Position numbers and translations under genes: made by a program. This document shows positions 54,229 through 61,941 of a DNA stretch of 64,000 nt, one piece after another; position 1 is the stretch's first letter, and each line of letters opens with the position of its first letter. The stretch is from Flavobacteriales bacterium (GTDB lineage: Bacteria > Bacteroidota > Bacteroidia > Flavobacteriales_D > Crocinitomicaceae), in the NCBI GenBank assembly GCA_947454525.1, contig CANGJM010000006.1, positions 1 to 64,000 of the forward strand, in the 5' to 3' direction. The notes beneath the pieces are model-generated. The model saw only the letters and a program-made list of their open reading frames with translations. It had not been told where the DNA came from and made no database searches.

Positions 54229-56073
54229 ATGAGAACCTTTTGGGAAATTTTTCATTTTGCCTTTAAATACCGCTTGCTCGCTTTATTGACGATCATTGGA
54301 AATTTATTGTTTACCCTTTTTAACCTTCTTTCACTCGTTTTATTTATTCCGTTTCTACAGCTTATTTTTAGCTCGAAGGAATTAAAAACGACCGTTGTTG
54401 CCCCGCATTATTCAGGGGATATCGGAAAACTTCCGTCCTATTGGGTTGATCTATATAACTACGAAATGCACCATATGGTCGTTTCGGATCCAAAACGTGC
54501 TTTGATTACCGTTTGCTTGATGGTTTTTGGTGCTTTTTTCTTTAAAAACCTGTCCCGTTACTTTGCCGTTTGGTTTCAATCGGAATTACGCGCAAGGGTT
54601 GTTAGGGATATTCGAAACCTTATGTACGAAAAGGCCATTCGACTTCCTCTTGGTTTTCATGCAAATGAACGAAAAGGAGACTTGTTAACCAGAATGGGGC
54701 ACGATGTTGGTGAAGTAGAAAACGCGGTTGTTTGTACGTTGGAGCTCGTTTTTAGAGATCCAATTTCCATTTTGATCCATGTTGGAACCTTGCTGTTCAT
54801 CAGTGCTGAATTGACCGTGGTTTCATTTTTCTTGTTGCCTATTTCTGCTTTTGTGATTTCTACTGTCGGGAAAAGTTTAAAGCGTACAGCAAAGCAAGGA
54901 CAGGAACAACTTGGATTGTTAACTTCTTCTTTTGATGAGAGTTTGAGCGGTGTTCGCATTATTAAATCTTTTAACGCCCTGAATTTTATGTCGGGAGTTT
55001 TCCAAGCATTGAATCTACGTCACCAAAAATTAACCACAAAAACCATTAGAAAAAAAGACGTTTCCTCCCTCTTAAACGAAACAATTGGAGCAGGTGTCAT
55101 GATGTGTTTGGTTTGGTTTGGTGGAAAACAAATCCTCGAAGGAAACCAAGATGGACACGCATTAACAGGAGAACTATTCATTACATTTATCGTTGTGTTT
55201 TCACAATTATTGCGACCAATTCAAGCCGTTTCTAGTGGAATTGCGGTCATCAACAAAGGAAAGGTATCCCTGGACCGAATCAACGAAATTTTACATAGCG
55301 ACGAAAAAATCATCGAGAAGGAAAACGCTCAAGGCCTTCAAGAATTTAATACATCGATTATTTTTAATCAAGTTGGATTCAAATACCAACAGGATCCGGT
55401 TCTAAAGAATGTAAACTGGGAAGTTAAAAAAGGATCTGCTGTAGCGATCGTTGGAGAATCTGGAAGTGGAAAGTCAACACTCATGGACTTATTATCTCGT
55501 TTTTACGATGTCACTGAAGGAAGCATTCTGATTGACGGACACGATATTCGGGACCTCAAAATTCATGATTTAAGAGACCTTACTGGAATTGTTTCACAGG
55601 AGTCAATTTTGTTTAATGTCAGTGTTAGAGAGAACATTGCCTTTGGTGATGAACATCCTAACATGGAAAAAGTCTTGCATGCTGCTAAAGTTGCAAACGC
55701 TCACTCGTTTATTTCAGAATTAGAAAATGGTTATGAAACGGTCATTGGTGAGCGAGGAAACAAACTTTCTGGTGGACAAAAACAACGATTAAATATTGCA
55801 CGAGCGGTTTACAAAGATCCCGCAATCCTTATTTTAGACGAAGCCACATCGGCGCTTGACACAGAGTCTGAAAAACTCGTTCAGGATGCTTTGGAAACAT
55901 TGATGCAGGGCAGAACTTCGTTTGTGATCGCGCATCGCTTGAGTACGATAAAAAACGCGGATGAAATCGTTGTCTTATCGAAAGGTGAAATCGTTGAAAA
56001 AGGTAGCCATGAAGAGTTGCTTGCAGCTAAATCTCACTACTATAAATTCTGTTCACTTCAGGGTTTAATTTAA
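54229..56073 (+). CDS. ABC exporter (transmembrane plus ATPase fusion, MsbA-like)
   Basis: A 614-residue half-transporter. The transmembrane domain (about 1-330) contains an N-terminal pair of helices with an extended periplasmic loop (about 50-95) and RLPLGFHANERKGDLLTRMGHDVGEVE. The ATPase domain (about 370-610) has Walker A GESGSGKSTLMDLLSRF, signature LSGGQKQRLNIARA, Walker B ILILDEATSALD and the H-loop IAHRLSTIK. It is likely a lipid flippase; whether it is the essential MsbA is not certain. The start is moved to ATG 54229 because TATCTTTG lies just upstream. Confidence 0.93.
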   Translation: MRTFWEIFHFAFKYRLLALLTIIGNLLFTLFNLLSLVLFIPFLQLIFSSKELKTTVVAPHYSGDIGKLPSYWVDLYNYEMHHMVVSDPKRALITVCLMVFGAFFFKNLSRYFAVWFQSELRARVVRDIRNLMYEKAIRLPLGFHANERKGDLLTRMGHDVGEVENAVVCTLELVFRDPISILIHVGTLLFISAELTVVSFFLLPISAFVISTVGKSLKRTAKQGQEQLGLLTSSFDESLSGVRIIKSFNALNFMSGVFQALNLRHQKLTTKTIRKKDVSSLLNETIGAGVMMCLVWFGGKQILEGNQDGHALTGELFITFIVVFSQLLRPIQAVSSGIAVINKGKVSLDRINEILHSDEKIIEKENAQGLQEFNTSIIFNQVGFKYQQDPVLKNVNWEVKKGSAVAIVGESGSGKSTLMDLLSRFYDVTEGSILIDGHDIRDLKIHDLRDLTGIVSQESILFNVSVRENIAFGDEHPNMEKVLHAAKVANAHSFISELENGYETVIGERGNKLSGGQKQRLNIARAVYKDPAILILDEATSALDTESEKLVQDALETLMQGRTSFVIAHRLSTIKNADEIVVLSKGEIVEKGSHEELLAAKSHYYKFCSLQGLI

Positions 56074-56148
56074 ACGCTTTGTTCGTAGGTTGTATAATAA
56101 ACACTTTGCCACTAAATGTGTTATAGAGTAAAGTAAAAACTTTATCAC

Positions 56149-56156
56149 TAAATTTG
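56149..56156 (+). promoter_or_regulatory. -7 element (TAAATTTG) of the desaturase gene
   Basis: An exact TAnnTTTG match, 17 bases before the ATG at 56174. The upstream 75 bases contain the similar repeats CACTAAATGTG and CACTAAATTTG. Confidence 0.5.
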
Positions 56157-56173
56157 TACCCTAAACTATTCGT

Positions 56174-57283
56174 ATGAATCACCAAACCGTGTCTTTTTCG
56201 AAAGAAACAAACGTAGAATTCTACAAAACACTGAGATCTAGAGTAAACAATTACTTTAAAGAAAATAATATTTCTCGTCACGCAAACGCAACAATGGTGA
56301 TTAAAACAATTGCGATGTTGGCGATTTACCTCGTTCCATTCGGGTTTTTATTTGTGGCTGGATTGAGTTCTTGGGTTTATTTCCTTTGTTGGATTGGAAT
56401 GGGTGTTGGAATGGCAGGATGTGGTCTTTCCATCATGCACGATGCAAATCATGGTGCTTACTCTCGAAATGAAACAATTAACAAAGCCATAGGAAACGTA
56501 TTAATTTTACTTGGAGGAAGCGCAGTAAATTGGAAAATTCAGCACAACGTTCTACACCACACGTATACAAACGTTACACACTTGGATGAAGATATTGATC
56601 CACCTGCAAAACTTCTACGATTTACACCACACAAAAAGCGTTACGCTCAACACAAATTTCAACACTTGTATGCTTGGTTCTTTTACGGAATGATGACGAT
56701 GATGTGGTTCTCAACAAAGGACTTCAAACAAGCGAAACGTTACAAAGACAAGGACTTAATAAAAACACAAGGTACAACCTATGCACGTCACATGTCGTTT
56801 ATTATTTTATTCAAAATAATTTACGTTGGCTTGTTTATCGTTTGTCCTTTTGTGTTTAGTCCAGCGTCTTGGTCACTTACTTTGATTGGATTTATTGTGA
56901 TGCATTTCATCGCTGGATTCATTCTTTCCATCATCTTTCAACCGGCACACGTTGTTCCATCATCGAACTATCCAATGCCAGATGAATCCGGAAATATTGA
57001 AGCAGACTGGGCAGTAAATCAATTGTACAACACCGCAGATTTTGCGCCTAAAGCAAAACTTTTCTCTTGGTATGTTGGCGGATTAAATTTCCAAGTTGAA
57101 CACCATTTATTCCCAAATATCTGTCACGTTCACTATAGTAAATTAGCTGATATTGTAAAGTCTACGGCAGAGGAATTTAACCTTCCTTACCACTCTTACA
57201 AAACGTTTTACGGCGCATTAGCTGATCACACGAAGATGTTGTATAATCTAGGACATTACGATCACGCTCCTGCTATTCACTAA
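56174..57283 (+). CDS. Membrane fatty acid desaturase (acyl-CoA/acyl-lipid, delta-6-like family)
   Basis: A 369-residue diiron desaturase with about four helices. The three His boxes are complete: H89-D-A-N-H93, H124-N-V-L-H-H129, and Q-V-E-H-H in FQVEHHLFPNICHVHY near residue 320. The QxxHH form of the third box belongs to the front-end/linoleoyl-CoA-type group. No cytochrome b5 domain is fused, so electrons come from a separate carrier. It probably adjusts membrane fluidity. The next gene follows within four bases. Confidence 0.92.
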   Translation: MNHQTVSFSKETNVEFYKTLRSRVNNYFKENNISRHANATMVIKTIAMLAIYLVPFGFLFVAGLSSWVYFLCWIGMGVGMAGCGLSIMHDANHGAYSRNETINKAIGNVLILLGGSAVNWKIQHNVLHHTYTNVTHLDEDIDPPAKLLRFTPHKKRYAQHKFQHLYAWFFYGMMTMMWFSTKDFKQAKRYKDKDLIKTQGTTYARHMSFIILFKIIYVGLFIVCPFVFSPASWSLTLIGFIVMHFIAGFILSIIFQPAHVVPSSNYPMPDESGNIEADWAVNQLYNTADFAPKAKLFSWYVGGLNFQVEHHLFPNICHVHYSKLADIVKSTAEEFNLPYHSYKTFYGALADHTKMLYNLGHYDHAPAIH

Positions 57284-57286
57284 GAC

Positions 57287-57637
57287 ATGTTTCTGGATGA
57301 TTTAAGAAATCATTGCATTGAGAAACCTGGTGTCACAGAAGGCTTCCCTTTTGATAAAAGTACATTAGTATTTAAAGTCTTTGGTAAAATGTTTGCCTTA
57401 GTTGATGTTGATGTATTTGAGGCAATTAACCTTAAATGTGATCCTGAAAAAGCGGTTGAATTACGTGAATCTTATCAAGGAATACAACCAGGCTATCACA
57501 TGAATAAAACGCACTGGAACTCTGTGTATTTGAATGAAGATGTTTCGGATCAGTTATTAGTAGAATTAATTGACCATTCCTATGAACTTGTTTATGCCAG
57601 TTTACCCAAAAAAGTAAGGAATGAAAATCCGATTTGA
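57287..57637 (+). CDS. MmcQ/YjbR-family protein
   Basis: A 116-residue protein of the MmcQ/YjbR (CyaY-like fold) family: LRNHCIEKPGVTEGFPFDKSTLVFKVFGKMFALVDVD, LKCDPEKAVELRESYQGIQPGYHMNKTHWNSVYL and LIDHSYELVYASLPKK. Members are thought to bind DNA, but no defined role is known. It lies four bases after the desaturase gene and overlaps the S4 gene by 17 bases, so the three genes form a tight operon. Confidence 0.9.
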   Translation: MFLDDLRNHCIEKPGVTEGFPFDKSTLVFKVFGKMFALVDVDVFEAINLKCDPEKAVELRESYQGIQPGYHMNKTHWNSVYLNEDVSDQLLVELIDHSYELVYASLPKKVRNENPI

Positions 57638-58004
57638 CAAATACGTATGGTGTGTTCGTCTCGCAAAAACACGCTCCCAAGCCAGTGAACTCATTTCTAA
57701 AGGAAAAATTAGGCTAAACGGTCAAGATGTTAAGCCGTCCAAAGAAATAAAAGTAAACGACGTGATCGGCGTGCAAAAACACAGTGCAACCTTCAACTAC
57801 AAAGTGCTTGTTTTACTTGATAAAAGGCTTGGCGCAGCACTCATCTCAACCTATATTGAAGACCAAACCACAGAAGAAGAAATCCTCAAGTTTAAACAAT
57901 ACCAGTTGGCACAAAAAGCATACCGTGAGACAGACGGAAAACCAACTAAAAAGGACCGTCGAGAACTGGATAAATTCATGGATGATTGGGATGAAGAAAG
58001 TTAA
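57621..58004 (+). CDS. S4-domain RNA-binding protein (Hsp15-like)
   Basis: A 127-residue protein with an N-terminal S4 domain (about 1-60): RFDKYVWCVRLAKTRSQASELISKGKIRLNGQDVKPSKEI. The C-terminal tail is Lys/Arg-rich (about 80-127, ending KDRRELDKFMDDWDEES). The form is like Hsp15, which binds stalled 50S-nascent chain complexes after heat shock. It begins inside the previous gene by 17 bases and ends with a four-base convergent overlap with the dehydrogenase gene. Confidence 0.9.
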   Translation: MKIRFDKYVWCVRLAKTRSQASELISKGKIRLNGQDVKPSKEIKVNDVIGVQKHSATFNYKVLVLLDKRLGAALISTYIEDQTTEEEILKFKQYQLAQKAYRETDGKPTKKDRRELDKFMDDWDEES

Positions 58005-58948
58005 GAAGAGAATTGGGCAATAATTTTATCTGCCAATACATTACTCAACTTAAAATAACTTTCATTGGTCCAACCGGCAATATGTGGACTTAATAACACC
58101 TTGTCTGATTCAAGTAAATACCGAAAGTCATCCGAATGTTCTTGATCGAAAAAAGACTCAAAACTCGACTTCTCGTACTCTAACACATCCAAGCAAGCAC
58201 CTTTTATTTTATTCGATTTTAATCCTTTTACGAGTGCTCTTGTATCCACTATTTTTCCCCTCGATACATTTAAAAGGAAAAGACTTTTGTGGCAATTGAG
58301 GAGAAATTCGTCGTTAAAAAAATGGACGGTTTCCTTGTTTTGAGGAATGTGAAAACTTATTACATCCGCTTGTTCTTGTATTGCTTGTAAGGTACATTCT
58401 TGAACAAAGTGATCACCAAAGCCAGTTTTATATTTGTCGTAAGCCATGACTTTGACATCAAAACCACGAAGTTTTTTAGCAAAGGCTGCGCCATTATTGC
58501 CATAACCAATTATACCTACCGTTTTACCATCTAACTCTTCTCCTCTGTTTCCTTCACGGTCCCAAATACCCAATCGAATTTCTTGGTTAGACTTCACAAT
58601 GTTGTTAAACAAGGAGAGTAACATTCCCAAAGCATGCTCAGCTACGGCATTTCTATTTCCCTCTGGAGAATTAAAACATTGAATGTTTTTTTCCTTACAG
58701 AAGGAAGTATCAATGTTTTCTAACCCAGACCCAGACCTCGCAATAAACTGTAAATCAGGTGTTTGACTCAATATTTCACTCGAAAGTGTTATTCTGGATC
58801 GAATCACCAAACCCCTTGCATCTAAAATATTTGAAACTAAATCCTTGGTAGGAGTTTTTGTTAAATCAATACAATCATATCCAAACAAGGTTAATCGTTC
58901 CTCTAAAATAGGATGGACCGAATCGATAAAATAAACTTTGCCCTTCAT
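58001..58948 (-). CDS. D-2-hydroxyacid dehydrogenase (phosphoglycerate dehydrogenase-like)
   Basis: A 315-residue NAD-dependent enzyme of the SerA family: Rossmann motif VGIIGYGNNGAAFAKKLRG, substrate/catalytic Arg in LNVSRGKIVD, and the catalytic His in LLSPHIAGWT. It lacks the ACT domain of full phosphoglycerate dehydrogenases, so its substrate is uncertain. ATG 58948 is chosen. A longer frame to 58969 begins inside the TACATTTG promoter element, so it is unlikely. Confidence 0.9.
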   Translation of the reverse strand: MKGKVYFIDSVHPILEERLTLFGYDCIDLTKTPTKDLVSNILDARGLVIRSRITLSSEILSQTPDLQFIARSGSGLENIDTSFCKEKNIQCFNSPEGNRNAVAEHALGMLLSLFNNIVKSNQEIRLGIWDREGNRGEELDGKTVGIIGYGNNGAAFAKKLRGFDVKVMAYDKYKTGFGDHFVQECTLQAIQEQADVISFHIPQNKETVHFFNDEFLLNCHKSLFLLNVSRGKIVDTRALVKGLKSNKIKGACLDVLEYEKSSFESFFDQEHSDDFRYLLESDKVLLSPHIAGWTNESYFKLSNVLADKIIAQFSS

Positions 58949-58966
58949 GTTGACTAGGTGTTTTTT

Positions 58967-58974
58967 CAAATGTA
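58967..58974 (-). promoter_or_regulatory. -7 element (TACATTTG) of the dehydrogenase gene
   Basis: An exact TAnnTTTG match on the minus strand, 18 bases before the ATG at 58948. No -33 TTG at normal spacing. Confidence 0.45.
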
Positions 58975-59091
58975 AACATTATTGTCATGTTAGTACCACT
59001 TGAGAAAACTATAAATAGTATGTAGTTTGATAAAAAAGGATTCTTTTTTTGAAAAACACCAAAAAAACGACCCTCATAATTAAACCCTAAC

Positions 59092-59112
59092 AACACTTTC
59101 CTGTTAAGTGTT
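59092..59112. repeat. Inverted repeat between mnmG and the dehydrogenase gene
   Basis: AACACTT (59092-59098) and AAGTGTT (59106-59112) are perfect arms with 7 bases between. It may form a weak hairpin after mnmG. The rest of this 218-base gap is AT-rich with no other clear signal. Confidence 0.4.
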
Positions 59113-59166
59113 ATAGATTCGAGGTGAACACGTGAAAAAAACCCTTAAAACTGCTTAAAATCAATT

Positions 59167-61038
59167 TTAACGCCCTAAATAGATCAATAACACAGAAATA
59201 TCACTCGGGGAAACACCTGAAACACGTGAAGCTTGTCCAATTGTTCTTGGCTTTATCTTTTTCAACTTTTCTTTCGCTTCTATTGAAACACTTTTCATTT
59301 CGTCGTAATTCACCGAATCTGGAATAACCAAGTCTTCCAAACGAGCTAATTTATTCGCTTGTTCTTTTTCTCTTTCGATGTATCCTTCGTACTTCAATTG
59401 TATCTCTGTTTGAACCAACACATCTGCATCATTTTCACTAGCCTTTACAGCGGCATCATTTGCTTCTGGACAAACATTCAACAAGTCAGATAAACTAATA
59501 TGTGGTCGTGTCAACACACTGGTTATTTTCATTTGCTGAGTTATGGGCGCTGAATCTTTTTCAATTAACAAAGGATTTACTTGTTCAGGAGTAATTCCAA
59601 TTCTTCTCAATTCTTTTTTGAGCCAATTGGTTTGTTGAATTTTATGATGAACTTTTTCTAAACGCTCATCATCCGCAAGACCTAGTGTGTGTCCCAAAGA
59701 TGTTAGTCGTTCATCTGCATTATCCTGGCGTAAAAGAATTCGAAATTCTGCACGGCTTGTAAACATACGATAAGGCTCGTCCGTTCCTTTGGTAATTAAA
59801 TCATCAATTAAAACTCCGATATAAGCGTCACTTCGGGAAAGGATAAAAGGATCTTTTCCGTGTAATTTCAAATGCGCATTAATTCCAGCCATTAATCCCT
59901 GGCAAGCCGCTTCTTCATATCCTGTAGTACCGTTTATTTGTCCAGCAAAATATAATCCTTCAATTAGCTTTGTTTCGAGGGTGTGTTTAAGCTGAGTAGG
60001 GGGGAAGTAATCGTATTCAATAGCATAACCGGGACGAAACATTTTTACGTTTTCAAATCCAGGGATTGTTTTCAAGGCGGCCAATTGAACGTCCTCTGGT
60101 AGGGAGGTACTAAATCCATTCACGTAAATTTCCACCGTATCCCAACCTTCCGGTTCCACAAATATTTGGTGGCGATCTCGATCAGCAAAACGATTGATTT
60201 TATCTTCAATACTCGGACAATAGCGTGGGCCTGTGCTTTTAATTGCTCCATTAAACATTGGGGACCGATCAAAGCCGGTTTTCAACATCTCATGCGTTTC
60301 CGTATTTGTATACGTTATGTAACAAGGAATCTGCTTTGTTAAAGCACTATTATTGGAATAACTAAATTTTGAGGGGTTTTGATCTCCTTCCTGAATTTCC
60401 ATTTTGGAGTAATCCAGAGACCTACCATCAACTCTCGGTGGAGTTCCTGTCTTCATTCGTCCGGCCTCGAAACCTAACTGAAGCAAGTTTTCTGTTATTC
60501 CTGTTGAGGCTTTTTCCGCGGCTCTTCCTCCTCCAAATTGTTTTTCTCCTAGGTGGATGAGTCCATTTAAAAAAGTACCATTTGTTAACACAACGGCATC
60601 AGCAAAAATATCCATTCCAAGTGATGTTTTCACACCGATAATTTTACCCTCCTCCACAATCACACCGGTACACATGTCCTGCCAAAAGTCCACATTTGGA
60701 TTCTGTTCAAGCAACATTCTCCATTCCCAAGAAAACATCATTCGGTCATTTTGAGTGCGGGGAGACCACATTGCTGGACCTTTAGAAATATTCAGCATAC
60801 GAAATTGTATAGCGCTTTTATCACTAACAATACCAGATCCTCCGCCTAATGCATCTATTTCTCGAACGATTTGTCCTTTAGCCACACCGCCCATAGCTGG
60901 ATTGCAGCTCATTTGAGCAATAGTATTCATGTTCATGGTAAGTAAAAGAACCTTACTACCCATTTTTGCCGCAGCGTTTGCTGCTTCACAGCCAGCGTGA
61001 CCCGCACCAACAACTATAACATCGTATTTATCTAACAT
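59167..61038 (-). CDS. mnmG: tRNA uridine-5-carboxymethylaminomethyl(34) synthesis enzyme MnmG
   Basis: A 623-residue FAD enzyme: dinucleotide motif [16 protein letters not shown] (about 10-25), [58 protein letters not shown], and the C-terminal helical domain ending in [23 protein letters not shown]. With MnmE it modifies the wobble uridine of several tRNAs. gidA/mnmG is often near the replication origin. A parS site lies six bases before its ATG, in place of a leader. Confidence 0.97.
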   Translation of the reverse strand: MLDKYDVIVVGAGHAGCEAANAAAKMGSKVLLLTMNMNTIAQMSCNPAMGGVAKGQIVREIDALGGGSGIVSDKSAIQFRMLNISKGPAMWSPRTQNDRMMFSWEWRMLLEQNPNVDFWQDMCTGVIVEEGKIIGVKTSLGMDIFADAVVLTNGTFLNGLIHLGEKQFGGGRAAEKASTGITENLLQLGFEAGRMKTGTPPRVDGRSLDYSKMEIQEGDQNPSKFSYSNNSALTKQIPCYITYTNTETHEMLKTGFDRSPMFNGAIKSTGPRYCPSIEDKINRFADRDRHQIFVEPEGWDTVEIYVNGFSTSLPEDVQLAALKTIPGFENVKMFRPGYAIEYDYFPPTQLKHTLETKLIEGLYFAGQINGTTGYEEAACQGLMAGINAHLKLHGKDPFILSRSDAYIGVLIDDLITKGTDEPYRMFTSRAEFRILLRQDNADERLTSLGHTLGLADDERLEKVHHKIQQTNWLKKELRRIGITPEQVNPLLIEKDSAPITQQMKITSVLTRPHISLSDLLNVCPEANDAAVKASENDADVLVQTEIQLKYEGYIEREKEQANKLARLEDLVIPDSVNYDEMKSVSIEAKEKLKKIKPRTIGQASRVSGVSPSDISVLLIYLGR

Positions 61039-61044
61039 GTCGAT

Positions 61045-61060
61045 TGTTTCACGTGGAACA
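61045..61060 (-). other. parS: parS site 1 (ParB-binding), between ybeY and mnmG
   Basis: On the minus strand the sequence is TGTTCCACGTGAAACA, identical to the classical B. subtilis-type parS. It begins directly after the ybeY stop codon and ends six bases before the mnmG ATG. A second identical copy lies 37 bp away. Confidence 0.88.
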
Positions 61061-61507
61061 TTATTTTTTTAAATCACCCAATGTTTCACGTGGAACATAT
61101 AGGTTTAAATAATAAGATTCTTTAAATCTCATTACTTCTATATCTTTCTTTGATTTATCCTTAAAACCACAGAGGTGTAGTATTCCGTGAAAAATTACAC
61201 GGTGCAACTCCTCCTGAAAAGATGTGCTTTCTTTGGAGCAATTATCTAATACTCTATCCAAAGAAATTAAGAGATCACCATTAATAATTCCATTTTCACA
61301 ATAATCAAACGTTATAATATCCGTGTAATAATCATGATTTAAAAAATCCTGGTTGACTTTAAGAAGGTATTCATCGGAACAAAACACAATCGCAATATCA
61401 CCTGAAACAAATCCTTCAGACAACACCAATGTTTTAATAAACGGTTTTAATTGGCGTGACTTTATAAACTTTGGTTTAACAACATCAACGCTATTTAAAG
61501 ATATCAT
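61061..61507 (-). CDS. ybeY: Endoribonuclease YbeY (16S rRNA maturation)
   Basis: A 148-residue metalloprotein of the UPF0054 family: [44 protein letters not shown] and [23 protein letters not shown]. The usual metal motif H-x3-H-x5-H is incomplete: the first two His are present, while the third position is Asp (FKDK). It acts in 16S rRNA 3'-end maturation and ribosome quality control. Codons 138-142 (VPRET) are written by a perfect parS site. It overlaps the upstream HATPase gene by four bases. Confidence 0.92.
   Translation of the reverse strand: MISLNSVDVVKPKFIKSRQLKPFIKTLVLSEGFVSGDIAIVFCSDEYLLKVNQDFLNHDYYTDIITFDYCENGIINGDLLISLDRVLDNCSKESTSFQEELHRVIFHGILHLCGFKDKSKKDIEVMRFKESYYLNLYVPRETLGDLKK
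61082..61097 (-). other. parS: parS site 2, inside the ybeY coding sequence
   Basis: The same 16-bp TGTTCCACGTGAAACA on the minus strand. It spans the last base of codon 137 and codons 138-142 of ybeY (VPRET). Same orientation as site 1, centres 37 bp apart. Confidence 0.88.
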
Positions 61508-61917
61508 TTACTGAAATAAATTATTACCTCATTTCCTACCTCGTTGAAAGAAACCTCATCAGACAAATTTTTCATTAAGAAAATTCCTCTTCCGTTTTCT
61601 TTTAATATATTCTCTGGAGCGGTGGGATCTGGAAGATTATTATAATCGAAACCTTTTCCTTGATCTTTAATTTTAAAACAGAAAGAGTCAGAAGAATCAC
61701 CTACAGCAACATCAATAGATAAGGTACGGTCTTGGTCATTTCCATGACTAATAGCATTATTTACTGCTTCAGTTACCGCAATCAAGACATTTCCAAACGC
61801 ATCTTCCTGAACACCAACAGTTTGGCACACTTTATCAACTAAATTCTCAACATCCACCAACGACTGATAGTCCGCTGGTAAGGTTATTTCCTCAATTATA
61901 TTAAATCCTTCTTTCAT
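61504..61917 (-). CDS. RsbW-like ATP-binding protein (anti-sigma/HATPase family)
   Basis: A 137-residue GHKL-fold ATPase domain alone, with no receiver or dimerisation domain: N-box AVTEAVNNAISHGN, G1-like KDQGKGFDYNNLPDP and G2-like ENGRGIFLMKNLSDEV. This is the pattern of RsbW/SpoIIAB serine kinases and anti-sigma factors. No antagonist (STAS) gene is adjacent. It sits between DUF4175 and ybeY, an order I associate with flavobacterial genomes, and overlaps ybeY by four bases. Confidence 0.88.
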   Translation of the reverse strand: MKEGFNIIEEITLPADYQSLVDVENLVDKVCQTVGVQEDAFGNVLIAVTEAVNNAISHGNDQDRTLSIDVAVGDSSDSFCFKIKDQGKGFDYNNLPDPTAPENILKENGRGIFLMKNLSDEVSFNEVGNEVIIYFSK

Positions 61918-61941
61918 ATCAAGTATTACAGGAAAAAGTCA

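Noticed and set aside
59129-59228. CACGTG at 59129-59134 and 59223-59228, possible further parS sites
   Set aside because: Only the core hexamer matches. The flanks lack the TGTTC/AAACA arms, so these are not parS.
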